A stretch of DNA of 64,000 nt from Onthophagus taurus (GCF_036711975.1 NC_091973.1:20770001-20834000); one strand, 5' to 3'; positions 20,182 through 33,831 are shown, counted from the first letter of the stretch. Notes: generated from the sequence alone by a model not told the origin. A program made the numbers and translations.

Positions 20182-20354
20182 AGAACAACATTAAAATTCC
20201 CAACGTTGATATGTTAAAGATGACAATAAAATGGAATAATATGTAATTATACTGATAACAAATTTTAAACGTGCTACCATCTTGATTACCAGTTTTGTTG
20301 TACGATAATTTGAATTTTACCGTACCGACAAATAATATCTAGAAAGATTTCAGT

Positions 20355-20507
20355 ATGACGGTTTTACAAAATTCCAAATTGAAATCTGGCGAATATATTG
20401 CTTTAGATATTTTATTGAGTACAAAATGTAAAGTACTCGATATAATTTCAAGTGTCTATGAAAATGCGTTATATGCCAAAAACTCAATTGTCAGAATCTT
20501 ATCATGA
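20355..20507 (+). CDS. Short hypothetical ORF, 50 aa
   Basis: It runs from ATG at 20355 to TGA at 20505-20507. The sequence SKLKSGEYIALDILLS and SVYENALYAKNSIVRILS has an ordinary folded-protein look with few low-complexity runs. It abuts the hAT-like fragment that follows. No family assigned; it could be an exon end. Confidence 0.2.
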   Translation: MTVLQNSKLKSGEYIALDILLSTKCKVLDIISSVYENALYAKNSIVRILS

Positions 20508-20509
20508 AC

Positions 20510-20898
20510 GCATTTCTACGCGATAGGCTATATTTATACTCCATTAAAACAGCTGCCGACTTGTTGCCCGTTGAAATGCTTAAAGAATTTTGTGAAACTG
20601 CGGAAGTCGAATATCAGAAAATACTTGGTTACAGTAAAACGCGCTGGGTAGCTCTTTTGGCAGCTAATTTTGAAAATATACGATCCTTTGAAATCCTACT
20701 TTCTATCACAGGATAAATGTCCTAGAATTTTAGAACAGTTTTTTGAAAAACAATCTTCAAACATTTTGCTAGAGTTTCTACACAATCAAGCAGTTCTTTT
20801 TCAAAATGATATTGATCATTTCCGTTGGGTTAAATTAAAACAAGAACTTAATTGGAATGATGTGCAAAAATCATTCGATCACATTTCTCAAAATTTAT
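20510..20898 (+). pseudogene. hAT-superfamily transposase fragment
   Basis: LKEFCETAEVEYQKILGYSKTRW, then in a shifted frame LKSYFLSQDKCPRILEQFF and LLEFLHNQAVLFQN, match the middle of ZBED/SCAND3-like hAT transposases, where the conserved RW follows a helical block. One frameshift lies near 20690. The N-terminal BED finger, the DDE aspartates and the C-terminal dimerisation domain are absent here, so it is a relic. A different hAT relic lies at 45430-46735. Confidence 0.55.
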
Positions 20899-20899
20899 G

Positions 20900-23470
20900 A
20901 TATAATATAAATTATAAATTTATACATATAAACTGACTTTATATGTAGACACAGAACGTTCAACGTTTTTTTAACTTGCAACTTCATTTTATTTTATTTA
21001 AGTTCTTTAAATAACAACTGTTATAATGAACTTTGATTATAGTTAAAAATATATTGAGGAAAAAATGACAAGCAAAGATAAATAATCAGAAATTAACGAA
21101 TTTGTTATTACCAAGCCAGAAGCGCAATAGATAATAATGCGTCTTTACATGACGGCGACTGTTGAAAGCTTGGGTGCAACACTTAATTATAAAGCAAACA
21201 GGTTGGTGAGCAGAAAAACAACAAAATGCAAGAAATAACAAAGAGCTTGAACTTTAATGGTGTTTCAATTTATTTTTTCGACCTGTTTTGTTTGACTTGG
21301 AACCATAAAGAAGTAATCTTAATTTTCGACAAAGTTGTAAAAAACCAACCTTTGTATTTTATAAGCAAGATCGGCTCATATCTTGTAATCATAATGGTGA
21401 AATACGTCATATTCTGAAATATATCTTGAAAAAACCTCATCTTAACCTTATTGGCCAAGATGAGTCCTTTTCAAAACAATTATTATGGACATTGAGCATC
21501 ATGACTTACACATGATAGCATCATGATATTCTTGAAAATTCAAAACATTGCGTGAAACTTATATTATTAATATTTAGGTTCTTGGTTATAATTTTAAAAA
21601 TGATAGTTATACAGAAGTGTGAACGACTCATAATAATTGTGTGAAGAGTTGCATGATATCCAGTACACAGAAAAATAAGCAGAGTTATAAGAAAGAGTTA
21701 CATTTTGGGAATCTTAATAAAACAAATGATCAGAAACGCAGATCCCAAAATGTACAAGTTGCACGTACACATGTGTTCCACAAAGAATTATTCAAACTCT
21801 CTTGCAATTATTCTTGGTAGAACACTTGTGTACCTATCGATAGCACAGCCATAAAAGACTGGTTCCTAACTACACATCACAAATATGAAATCATTGAGAT
21901 ATCTCTGCAGCATATTGTGGAAATAATACACAAATTTATGTGGTCTGATAATAACCCACATGTGACAGTGGAAAGTCACGTTCAGCATCAATTTTCATTT
22001 TTCGTAATTAGATAGACCAGAAGGAAGTTCTATTGAATTTCCGACAAAATATTTACTATTAATGTAATGGCCCCATTGTAGTTGCACAACGATTGACCAT
22101 CTGAAATCCATGCAATTCGCACACAAGCTGAAACAAAAAGAAAAACGTTAATTAATTAATTAATAAGTATTGTAATTCATTAATTTATATCCTATATCTA
22201 TTCAATACTTCATAATTATTAGGCAAAATAATTATTGTGAATGCTTCCACATGGTGCACAATAGTAGAAAATTATAATCGGTTATTCATTTATGTTAAAA
22301 CTTTTTAGCAGTTTCATTATTAATGTAAATTTAAATCGAACTCGAGGTTGGGTAAAACTTGGGTAATTTTGGAACCAAAGAACAAGAAATCATAGAAGAA
22401 AACACGATTATGGAGAAAAATTTATTACCCAACTCATCAGAAGTGACAACGGTGATTTGTTACAGATGTATTTGTTGCAATTTGAATACTTAAAAGTGTT
22501 TTTTGAATTCAATATATTGCTGATATGTATATTTAGTATTTAAAGTAAACCTATAAAGATGCATGGAAAATATGAAATTATCCTGAAAGCTACAGATTAT
22601 TAGTACTTTCAGGGTTACCTTTTCAATTGTTTACAAATACAAAATTATATATTTATTGTGGAAGAATATAATTAGGAAAAGGTGCGAGGAAATTCTAACA
22701 AAGAAATTGGATGAAAATTAACTTAAATGGAGATGCGCGACGTTGAACACAAATGGAATCATTTCAAGAAAGTTATAATAACCATGGAAGAGTTGGAAAT
22801 GGTAATAAAAGAATAAAAATAGGAAAATCTCGTATAGCTAGATTATAGAAGGAGCATTAGGGAATTACATGCCTATTATAGCTAGAGGCAAAAAAGTACT
22901 AAATGAAAGTTTAAATATAAATAAATGGAATGAGAGTACAAAGGATTTTGTAATGAAGATGAGCATGTCGAAAACTAAAGTTATGGTGATAAGTGGTATT
23001 AGAAGATTGAAAATAGTGATTGAAGAAATCAAACCAAAAGTTTAATATGTTAATATTGAAATTTTTTTGTATTCCCAGCATCCTTATTATGGAAATCAAG
23101 CTTACTTGCCATTAATAACATTTAAAAAAAGTCATAGTTAAAATCCTTGCCAAAAAAAAGGAGATATCCCAAAATTCATCTCTACTAAAAAGCTGTACTT
23201 ATTAAGAGGTAAGCTTTAATATCTCATTAATAATATCATAATATCTCCTATCTCACAAATTTGTAATACACATAGTTTAATTGAACACTTTGTAATATAC
23301 TAATGTTATAAAAAAAATGACTAGTTGAGAAGATTTCCCCTATCGAAAGGACTAAGTGAAAGCTTAAATTTAATAGTTACTTATTAAAACTCCTTCATAC
23401 ATTTTCTTTTAAGATTATTTCGAAACGATTAAATGTTTGTATATACATTTCATTATAGGATGTTTCATTA
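20900..23470. other. AT-rich interval without a recognisable gene
   Basis: About 2.5 kb with short frames only. I see a TTAA tandem (about 22150-22170) and scattered A-runs, but no conserved protein motif on either strand and no clear repeat arms. It may include the upstream part of the LTR of the next element. Confidence 0.4.
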
Positions 23471-23474
23471 AAAA

Positions 23475-23588
23475 TGTTTTCAATAGAATAAAAATAAGTT
23501 TGAAGTTTAAAAGTTGTTTTGATTTAATTTGATTTTAAATAAAATAAATTCTTTTTAAAAACCTTAACCGCTCGACACGATTTGAAAC
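23475..23588 (+). repeat. LTR-like end of an errantivirus-like element (5' side)
   Basis: About 115 bp here are closely repeated at 36545-36657; both copies contain ccttaaccgctcgacacga and end ttgaaact. Directly after this copy comes TGGCGCAGTCAATTGGAT, whose start resembles the tRNA-Ser primer-binding site of 17.6/297-type retroelements. This supports the right edge of a 5' LTR. The left edge could not be placed because similarity to the second copy fades near 23475. Confidence 0.55.
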
Positions 23589-24004
23589 TGGCGCAGTCAA
23601 TTGGATTACTTGCACTAATTTGCTAATTTGATTGGAACTTAATGGTGACTTAAAAAGACGTTAAGGTATAGTGAAAGAAAAAGGGATCCACGGTGGAAGG
23701 TAAAATTCCTGAAATCAAAGAACAAAAGGGTCGGATCAATATTACCATACGCAACACACTCCCAGTCCAGAGGACAGAATTTCTTAGCGACCACAACAAA
23801 GAAGAACCAAGACGAAAAACCGAAAACGACTTAGAAATTAAGAAAACAGCTTTCTACGCCCGCAACTGACGACAACAACATCAACTTTATGGTGCCCATA
23901 TTCTTACTCATAGTCCTGTAAGTGATTTCTTTTATATTTTTGTAAAACTGATATTTTCAAAATTGACGAATTATTGGCAAATTTCAAAAATTTTTAAATA
24001 AGAA

Positions 24005-25258
24005 ATGGCAAACGCAAATCCAGTTCAACCTGTTATGAACATAAATAGAGTAGATCATACAACAACTGTTGAGGTTAATATTATTCCAAAATTTTCTGGT
24101 AATCCTGTGTCTTTACCGCTTTTTATTGAAGCATCAGAAAGTTTAATAAACAGACAAGCAAATAGGGTTAATGAAGATGATCCAATTAATTTTTATATAT
24201 TACAAATTATAAAATCTCGTTTTGAAGGAGCGCAAGACTTAATTGCATCAGGGGAATTGAATACATGGTGTTTGTCCTGCATTTAATTTTCTTATTTTCA
24301 CCCCACGTCTGAGTTATGTGCGCATGTGCGCCGGCTCAACCTGGAGTTTTCAAGTTTAAAATACACACACACACTGACTTCTCAATCACACTTTCGATAG
24401 CACATGTCAATCGTTCAAAACAACCACGTTCTGCAATAACGTCCACCCACGCTTACACTTATATTAAATCAAAGGTAATTATAATTTCAATTTCATTTAT
24501 TAAATTTAGTCAGTTGCGATTTTTTTGTTTTATTATTTGTCTTCATTATCATTTTGTTTCAGTTAAAGAACCAACACCTAATTTTTTTGTTTTCCGGTTA
24601 TTTGCCGCGCGAACACATGGGTTGACATAAAATCATGCCTTGAATTAGCTTGTAGTGACCAACGATCAGAAGATTGTTTGCTAACTGACTTAATAAATAT
24701 TTTGCCTACTACAAACGAAAATCCGTATTCTTTGGGTAATAGAATTAGAAATGTTTTAAATCTCTTGCTGACAAAAGTTAAGTTAATTGTACATCAACTT
24801 GCTGATAGACAATTAAAAATCAGCATGTATAAAAAAACTGCATTACAGACGTATATGCGTTCATTGATTCAAATTATGGAGAATATATTTATTTAAAATA
24901 TCCAGCAGATTTGGAAACTGCTATGCAAAATATTTTAGAAAAACAAAATTGGCAATATTATTGTAAGCGATTATCAAAAATATTTAATTTAATTCACCAA
25001 AGCAAAATTTATTAATTCCGGGAAAAGATTTAAATTTACCTCAAAATTCACGAAACAGAACAAATCCTTTATCCTAATACTCACAACAGTTCAATAGGAA
25101 TCCTTCAGTTCGACCACAATTTAATATGCAACCCATAACTTTTGCACAACCTAATTTCAATCAAAATCAATTTAATTTTCTAAAACCTCAATTCAATCAA
25201 CCAAATTAGTTAAGTCCGATGGATGTAGATACCACCATGAGTAATTATATAATAGATT
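24005..25258 (+). pseudogene. Gag of an errantivirus-like LTR element, interrupted
   Basis: The frame from MANANPVQPVM has IIPKFSGNP and LPLFIEASESLI, then LNTW at about 24268. It resumes at about 24620 with CSDQRSEDCLLTDL and NPYSLGNRIRNVLNLLL. Further frames reach an Asn/Gln/Phe-rich tail ending near PMDVDTTMS (about 25215-25240). This is the capsid-like protein of insect 17.6/gypsy-type elements, a group that includes endogenous insect retroviruses. No zinc knuckle is visible. The approximately 350-bp interruption, stops and frameshifts make it non-functional. Confidence 0.65.
24269..24620. mobile_element. Small insertion inside gag
   Basis: Gag similarity is interrupted for about 350 bp. 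Both edges carry ACATGG (left about 24263-24268, right about 24615-24620), a possible short target duplication. The insert has an alternating purine-pyrimidine section (ATGTGCGCATGTGCGCC) and a short CA run. It has no open frame of note and no convincing terminal repeat. Confidence 0.4.
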
Positions 25259-25339
25259 AAATAAATCTAAAATAAACAACAGTGTAGGTGGAAATCTATT
25301 TTATGTCGTCGATACGTCGACCAATAAGTCGATCCTTAT

Positions 25340-28134
25340 TTCCAAACACCATCAAATGAAAATTTTAATTCAACGCAAGAACAAATTACAGATGAAGAAA
25401 CTCATAATTCTTGTCCTGAAATTTCTGAAGTAGGCTCTGAAACTAATTTTCCTATAACAGCCTCACCACATCAGAATCGTAGTAGAAGTAAATTTTCAAA
25501 ACTTTTCAAAATTACCTTACATCATGTTACCAGAATTAGATAATGCCAAAATTTTAATCGAAACTGGTGCAACACATTTGGCTATATCTTCAAAATTGGC
25601 AAAAAATTATTTTCAAGAGTATTTCTATTATGAACCATATGTAGTAAAAACTATGCATAGATTAACAAAACATTATTATAAGTTGAATTTACCTAGCTTC
25701 AAAAATTTGATGGAATCCTAGATAGCGTTCATTTAGAAATGATGGGAGCTAAATTGGATTATCAATGAAAATCATTACAAACTAAAAATTCAAATATACC
25801 ATTTTATTTTAATAAAACTATAATTAATTTACCACAACGAACAAGACAAATTGTTAAAATACCTGCAACTAATAAGGAAGGACAGTTTTTAATAAACCAT
25901 TGCGAAATAATAAAGAACATAGAAATACCTAACGCATCAGTAAGTGTTATAACTACGAATGCTTAGTAGAAATAACAAACTTCAACGAATATCCTATACA
26001 ACTAAATTGTAATCCTGTGGAACTTGAAGAAATTGACTTAAAACATTATGAAACAAACAAAACGCATGGGTCAATTAATTAACATGGGTTAAGTAACGCA
26101 TCCTCAACCTTCCAAAAAAAGGACTGATATATGTCATGTCTATCTGGACGATATTATTATATTCAGTACCTCATTACAAGACTACAAGGTACCTTTACAA
26201 AAGGTATTTGAAAGTACTTGGGACACTTAATAACCAAAAAAGGAATAAAACCTGATCCTTCAAAAACCGAAACAATAAAAAAATTTCCCTTATCTAGAAC
26301 TAAACGTGAAATAAAATCATTCATAGATTTATTGGGATATTATCGTAAATTCATTAGGAACTATGCAAAATTATTAAAACCAATAACACAATATTTGGCC
26401 AAGGATAAGGAAATTGAATTTACATCCGAATATAAAAATTGTTTTGAAATGTGTAAAAATTTATTGTGCAACGATCACCATTTTACAGTATCCCGATTTT
26501 ACAAGGCGCAATTGGAGCCGTGCTGAGTCAAGGAACAATTGGCAAAGACAAGCCAAGAGCTTACGCAAGTAGAACCCTATCTAAAACAAGAGACAATAAT
26601 CTCAAATTACAACGTTGGAAGATTTATTTCCAGGAGTTTAATTACAAAGTCGTATACAAAAAGGGTAAAATGAACGTTAATGCAGATGCACTAAGTGGAA
26701 TCCAAATAAATCACATTGATAATGAAAGTATTTTGGCAAACAACGGATCAATAAACTTGGAGGATGATAATGAAAGTTTAAATACCAATCAAAATTCCGA
26801 AATAATTAATTACCAGAATTCCAATCACTAAAGAACCAATAGATAATAAAAATAATCAACTTTTTATCTATCTACATGAGAACCCAACGGAAGTGCAAGA
26901 AGAAGTGAAAGAAAACAAAAGAATTTTAAATATCTATTGCAATAAAAAGGAAATTGAAACACATTTATTACACGTATTAAAAGGATACTGTACAGAAAAA
27001 TGGTATCATTTATTTTGCAGTGATGAAATGTATAAAATTATTACTGAAATTTATTTAAATCATTTTGAAAATGGAAAATTTAAATTAATGAGATGTCTAA
27101 CAAGAGTACAAATTATTAATGCAAACGATAAAATGAGACAATTGGCTTTAATAAGAAAATACCACAAGGGAATAACCAATCACAGAGGAACATACAATTA
27201 AAGAAATAAGAACTAAATATGATCGAAATCCACCTGAAATTAGACAAATAATTACTGTAACACCTACAAAACCGATGCAAGTTTTGAACAAACAAAACAA
27301 GCAAGTTGAAAATGAATCTATACATTTTCAACAGAAAGAACATTGTTTTTAATGGTAATTGATAAATTTTATAAATTAGAGAAGCCTATGAACCCAACGA
27401 TAAAAACGCCATAACTATTGTTGATAAATTAACTGAACATTTTAGCAAATTCGGAATACCAAGCGAAATCGTATGTGATCAAGGCAGTGAATTTAACAAT
27501 TATTTAGTTAGAGATCAATTAAAATTATATAAAATAAATGTACATTATACTACAGTAGGTCATCAATAAAAAAAAATTCAAATTCACCTATTGAAAGATT
27601 TATTTCAATGCTTATAGAACATTTACGACTTATAAAATTAATGGATAAAAATCTTTTTCTACGCATTGCAATGAATAGAGCAATTTTGGCATACAGTTCA
27701 ACAATTCATTTATCAACCGGATTCACACCTTTCAACTTACATTTTGGACATTTAGACAATTTAGATCCAATCAACATCGATTATGAGTATAGAGCTTCAC
27801 AAGATTATGTCAATAAACAAAAGCAGGTTACTCAATTAGTTTACGAGAAGATAAATGAAAAGGAAAAAGCAAGAAAAACTAATGTAAATGAGAATGTAAA
27901 CAAGAATATACCTGAATCTCAATTTACAGTAGGACAGCAAGTATACTGGTAGAAGGAAACAAGAGAGAAATTAAAAGAAAAATATATCGGACCATATGAA
28001 ATTATAGAAATTCTGGCAAATAATAAAGTAAAATTAAAATCTAAAAACATCAAAAGAACTAGAGTGGCGCACATGAAAGAATTAAAACATCGTCTTTTTA
28101 CAGGTGCTATGCCAGCACAGGACGATTCGAATTA
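25340..28134 (+). pseudogene. Pol of an errantivirus-like LTR element, heavily broken
   Basis: Recognisable parts in order are a protease-like segment (ILIETGATHLAI, Glu-Thr-Gly where Asp-Thr/Ser-Gly is usual), the reverse transcriptase YLDD motif (about 26140), the thumb/connection GHLITKKGI and LLGYYRKFIRNYAK (26218-26400), RNase H pieces AIGAVLSQG and NADALSG, and integrase pieces NHRG, FGIPSEIVCDQGSEF (a catalytic Asp) and AYSSTIHLSTGFTPF. It ends near AHMKELK at about 28085. The reverse transcriptase fingers and parts of RNase H are deleted, and many frameshifts occur. It is an old endogenous copy, described here only as broken pieces. Confidence 0.75.
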
Positions 28135-29613
28135 ATAAAATTAGAAGATTCTAATGGAGCGATTATACATCAATTAGGAATCGCATATAACAGCCATTCA
28201 GACGCGGAATTAGTATTAGAAATAGATTTAAGAGAAGTTATTAATACTATAAACACTAATTTTAATTTCATTAATTTAGACGTAAGGATTAGAAACCAAA
28301 GTGCAGAATTAATTTTTAAATTACATAATGAAATACGCGATAAGTTAGAAATTTTCAGTTTAAAACAAAGAAATAAAAGAGCATTAATAAATATAGCAAG
28401 AAAATTAATAAAAGCCATTACAGGCAACGTTGATAATTCAGATGCAGAGCGGTATGAAAAGTTGATAACAAAATTACTGGATCATTCAAGTTCAAAATAA
28501 TTTTGATTTGGTAATAAATAAAATCAAAAGATTAGATGATAAATTAGGATTACTATGGCTTAATACAAATGTAAATGAAATTATTGAATGTTACAAAATG
28601 ACAGCAAGAAATTTGAACGAACTTATACACATTAAATTATGCAAAAATGGGAATTGTACACCCACTACTAAATAACTCCTTCAAAATTGATAGAAGAAAT
28701 TAAGTTGATACACTTGGATGATAATCATAAATTTTCTTTTGATTTACTACTAGAACAAGTTGATATAATTGACAGAATAACGGAAGTAAAAGCATATAAA
28801 CATCAATCATTTTACAGATACCTTTGATAAGTCAAGAAATATTTCAGTATTACGAAATTCAACCATTGCCAACTATTGTCAATGATATTTTAATTCAAAT
28901 TGAAAACAATGTAGGTTTATAGCATCAAACGAAACTAAATACATTGCTAGTAATACTATTTGTGATAAATTATTTGAAGAACAGTATTTGTGTAAACAAC
29001 AGATTGAAAGTAGAAATTCACAAAGTTGCGAATATCAGTTAGTAGTCAGAAATATTGTAAATGAAAATTGTAAATTAATAAATTTAATGATAGTAGATTT
29101 GAAATTTGAAATAAGTGAATATGATTTTGGTACAGTAATTGTATTAATTAAGGAAATAGAAATGTCAGAAATTTGTAATAAAATGATAAAAATTCATAAA
29201 TTTATTTATTTAATTAATCGGAAAAATTAATGTACCCATACCTCGCTTTACGGCCTAGATACATTCCACGAAACTTGGCCGCAAAGTGAACAGCCGTATA
29301 AACTTTGATTATATATATATAGATAGCTCACCTAATGTTAAAAATTGGCAACGCTAAATGGGACATCAAAATAACAGCTGTGGGACACCAAGATAAAGTT
29401 GGCTGTATTACGGCACCCAATACGAAGCTTGTTTTATTCAACACTAGATGTCTCTGCTCAAAAGTGCTATTAAACATTTTGTTTTAATTAAATGTTATTT
29501 GTTAAATATTAATTGTTTGAATTGGTTATTAAATTATAAAATAATAATTATAATTCATAATTTTATTTTTTAATTCTTTATGATTATGCGCATTTTGTTT
29601 TTTCGGTCACAGG

Positions 29614-30467
29614 TAGAAATGTGTAAATTACGTGAGTCACGCCGGGTCACGATGGATCATGCGTGAGCGGTCATCAATTTTTGTACCACTCACATGAGGG
29701 TGAGTGATCGTGAGCAAGTTTTATTTCGACCGGATCCAGCGTGACCCGATTAGACCGATTTTTTAATTTTTCTTTAATAATATTTTACCGAACGTCGGAC
29801 AGAGCGGTATATGTCGAACAATCTTTCAGAATTTTTGGCTGCTTTTTATCCTCCTCCATTTAAATCTTTTGCCTAAGTTTATAACGTGTACTTAAAAACA
29901 CGATACACTACAAATATACTATAACGAACAAAGACGGTTGTAAACAAATACTTTACGAACCCCGAAAGGTGTGTTCCTTAATGCGGCCCTTAGTGAATAA
30001 TCCTTTTTTTGTCCGTTTTATTCCCACAGAAGTAAAGAGACGGAGTTATAAAAACCGATCTTGATATAGAACAAAATTTAATTTAAATTTATGATGAATG
30101 GAGGAAGATCTTTAAAGCTTTAAAGGAAGTATTACCCATATGAATATGCTAGTTTTTATTATTTATTTTAATTTTATTACTTTTGACTTTTTGAATAAAT
30201 GAAAGCTCAAACAAACGTCAGTGTTACATTTATTTCAAAACATAAAAAAAATAAACTCCCTGTTAATTCTGCCATTAGTCAAACACGATTAATTAATAAT
30301 CAAATTAACAAGTAATCAAACATGATCAAACAAATATATGAATATTTGATCACGTGATCATGCGTGAGTCACCTGATTCATATATGATATTCACATGATT
30401 GGTATGTGTGACCCGCGTGGGATAGATCGTGAGCGGGCATAAAAAATCACTCACGCGCACATCTCTA
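29614..30467. mobile_element. Non-autonomous hAT-type element with near-perfect 8-bp target duplication
   Basis: GTCACAGG (29606-29613) and GTCGCAGG (30468-30475) flank an 854-bp segment and match at 7 of 8 positions, as expected of a hAT target duplication. The ends are imperfect inverted repeats (left TAGAAATGTG, right CACATCTCTA). Many copies of GTGAGT/TCACG and GATCATGCGTGAG in both directions lie close to each end, like the subterminal transposase-binding sites of hAT elements. No transposase frame is present. Confidence 0.6.
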
Positions 30468-30990
30468 GTCGCAGGTTCAAATCCCACTGCGGCGTGCTGC
30501 GGCGGACGCTTTAAGGTTTTTTTATTTATTTTATTTTTTTCATTATTCTTTGTCTTTTATCCGAGTCTAATGATTATCAAGAAATATTAAATAAATCCAA
30601 AAATAATATCAAAATTCGGGTATTCACACGGATGCTAGATGTCAATCAGTATTTATGAATGTCAAGTATGGTTTTCGAAGATGTTTTAAGACAACTTGTC
30701 GTCAAACTTCTTATTTATTAAATTATTTTTTCCAATTATACTGAAACGACACACGACACGTCGTATACGAAGTTCGCACCTTTTGTTACCGACAAAAAAA
30801 AAGTGGCAAAAAAACGTCTGTATTTGTTTAAAAGGGTGTCTAGACATCAGGGAAAAAATAAAACATTAATTCCTTAGTTGTGCGTTAGTAGTTCAATTTA
30901 TGCAGACGTGAAATTCAGTTAGTAGAAATTTGAGTGAGGTAATATTAAAATTATTAAATATTCATTAATAATTTATTATTATTATTAAAA

Positions 30991-33735
30991 ATGAGTGATC
31001 AACGTCGTAGTGGAAGAAAATGTTTCTATTACAATTGCAATTTAAATGCAAGAAATTGTAATGAACTTAAATTATACGGGTTTCCAGTTAAAAACGAAGG
31101 TGTGTGTGAACAGTGGATACGAAACGTAGGAAACATAAATTTACTTGAATTGACAATAGAAGAACTAAAAAACAAATATATTTGTGAAGTACACTTTAGT
31201 GATTGTGATTTCATAAATGTTACAACAAGAAATAGATTAAAGAAAAATGCCGTACCACAAAATTATAAAAATCATATAGACTCTGATGCAGATAGTGACA
31301 ATTTTAAAATGAATACTCCTGAAAAAACTTATAAAAAAAATGAATTTCCGACAATGTGGTCAAATCCACGGCCATCAACTTCTCAAACAACTTCGCCTAT
31401 ACGCTTAGAAACAAAGTATTTAGAAGAATTCTGCGAATTTGAAACACCTTCGAGAAAAAGAAATTATTCTGGGGATATAGAATCTATCAAAGATAAAAAG
31501 ATTGCAAAACTAGAGAGATTAGTGAAACATCTAAAACACTTATTAAAAAGTAAACGAACTATAATATCCAAACTTAAAAATAAACTAAATACTAAATCAA
31601 AACTTACAACCGAAAATCTATTAAACAATTTCAATTATTGTACAAAGGCTTCTAAAAGTTTAGTACGTATGCAAATGTTGCATAAAAAAAGATGTAAATG
31701 GGAAGTAGGCGAGAAACAACTGTCGCTATCGCTCTTTTATTCCAGCCCGAGTGCCTACCGTACAATGAAAAAGCACATCATTCTTCCTGGTCTAAGTACC
31801 ATAAGACGATGGGTAGGCTACGCAACCATTTTGCCCGGTTTCAACATTGCCATAAAAAAACAAATATTGCTCAAAACTCAGACAATGGCTAAAATGGAAA
31901 AAGTTTGCGTCCTCTGTTTTGATGAAATGTCAATAAAAGAACTTTTAGAATACTCGAAGGCTCTTGATTTGATAGAGGGTTATGAAGATTTAGGCTCCTT
32001 AGGACGACGTAATCTACATGCAAAGAAAGCAATGGTCTTTATGATTCGTGGGTTGTTTGTAAAATGGAAACTGCCGATTGCATACTTCTTTACAGAAACA
32101 GGAATAAAAAGCGACAACTTAAGAGAATTAATTATCAACGCAATAGATTATGTGGAAGATTGTGGTTTTCTTCTAAAAGTTATCATATGTGATCAGGGAC
32201 CAGGAAACACTTCATTAATGGATAAGCTAAATGTCTCTAAAGATAAGCCTTATTTTGAACATAAAACCAAAAGAGTGTTTTGTATATATGATGTACCACA
32301 TCTATTTAAAAATTTTAGAAATAATTTAATTGATAGTGATTTTGTGTATAAAGTGAACAATAAAATAGATGAAAAAACAGTTATTTCGTTTAAAGATATA
32401 ATTGACGTGTATGAACTTGATAAAAGATCAAATACAGCAAAAGCGCTTCCAAAATTAACGGATATTCATATCAAACCTAACGCTATCCAAAAACAATCTG
32501 TTAAACTTGCAGTTCAAATATTAAGTGGCAGTGTCGCAAATACAATTAGAACGTGTCACAAAACCGGGGAACTAAAAAGCAGAACTTGCTTAAATACAGC
32601 CAATTTTGTTGAGCTTCTCAACAACACTTTTGATTGTTTAAATTCAACACAAAAGTTTGACAGCAATCCATACCGCTGCGCTTTAACAGAGGAAACTACT
32701 TTGGTTAAGTCTTCATTGCTAGATGCAAAACAGTGCGTATCAAATTTGTGGAAACTACACAACAATAAATTAACTAGGCTAAAATGTTTCGCTGGCCTTG
32801 AACAGACAATTAATGCCGCGTTAATGTTGAATAAAGATTGTGTTGACGAAGGATTTCAGTACATTCTGACAGGTACGTAATTCTAATAATTACCAAGTGT
32901 ATTTTTTATATAGTCATTTTTTTACATATCAGGGAGGCTGAATCAAGATGTGCTGGAAAACTTCTTTTCGATGATACGTCAAAGAGGTGGTTACAACAGA
33001 AATCCTAGCGCCCGCTTATTTCGTACAACATTCCGTTTGCTAATGACTAACTTATTAATGAAACCACCTGCATCAGCAAATTGCGAAGAAGATGAAGATA
33101 ATTGGCTTCGACAATTTGATAGTTGTGCCTCAGATGTAGCTAATATTTCCTGTTTTTCAAGTGATGATTATAACATTGATGTTTCCATATCTGATCTACC
33201 TTTCTCCTCAACAAATCCGACGCAATCGTCTCTTGTTAAAATTAAAAAACGACAGAGAGTGACATTAGAGGACTGTGCTATAACATATTATGCGGGCTAC
33301 ATATGTTATAAAACATTAACAAAATTTAACTGTATGAAATGTGAGAGTGTACTAATTAAAAATAATACTGAGTTAGTGGATAGGAATGAATTATTAATAT
33401 TAGAAAAACAGTACGTGAACGACAAACTAACCGGAGGCCTAAAATCTCCAAGGTTTGAAGTAGTGATGTTTACAGAAATGTGTCTTCTTACCCTAAATTC
33501 TGTTATGGACATCAAACCACACATTTCTAATGTTTCTACAGTTATTAAACAACAGATAGAAAAAAATAGAGAACGTTTTCCAACCATGTATAATAATATA
33601 TGTTCAGAGCATTTAAGTTATTTTATTGATTTACTCGTAAGAGTAAAATTATATAAATTATGTAAGGACGCCTGTAGAAAAGCTGCACCCACAGACAAAC
33701 CCCATCCAAAAATACAAATTTTTAAAAATACCTAA
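30991..33735 (+). CDS. P-element/THAP9-type transposase, apparently intact (two exons)
   Basis: Exon 1 is 30991-32872 (ends CAG|GTACGT). Exon 2 is 32933-33735, after acceptor TTTACATATCAG. The frames join (1882 + 803 nt = 894 aa), restoring LTGRLNQDVLENFF across the junction. An N-terminal THAP zinc finger has CFYYNC, YICEVHF and AVPQNY (residues about 11-90) and binds element DNA. A coiled-coil segment follows at about 170-210. The catalytic part shows FDEMSIK, ICDQGPGN and YDVPHLFKNFRNNL, and LENFFSMIRQRGG probably holds the acidic third residue. The C-terminal part has YAGYICYKTL and MKCESVL. No stop or shift is seen. The family moves its element using GTP as cofactor. It could equally be a host-captured copy, but flanking inverted ends argue for an element. 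Confidence 0.9.
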
Positions 33736-33831
33736 CCATGTAAGCATAGAAATATATAATGTTAATATGTAAATATATAAATATGTAACTGTGTAAATAT
33801 GTAAATAGATAAATAGGTAAATATGTAATTA

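Noticed and set aside
21226-21458. Overlapping opposite-strand frames of 62-63 aa
   Set aside because: Both short and AT-driven, without conserved motif.
22145-22172. TTAA tandem as a possible array or piggyBac site cluster
   Set aside because: Simple sequence only a few units long; no element attached.
28170-28427. Minus-strand 85-aa hydrophobic frame
   Set aside because: Shadow of the env-like plus-strand frame, which has recognisable family features.
30468-30500. tRNA gene suggested by the B-box-like GGTTCAAATCC
   Set aside because: No A box or cloverleaf can be built; the hAT-type element ends at this spot and the upstream flank has no tRNA-like half.
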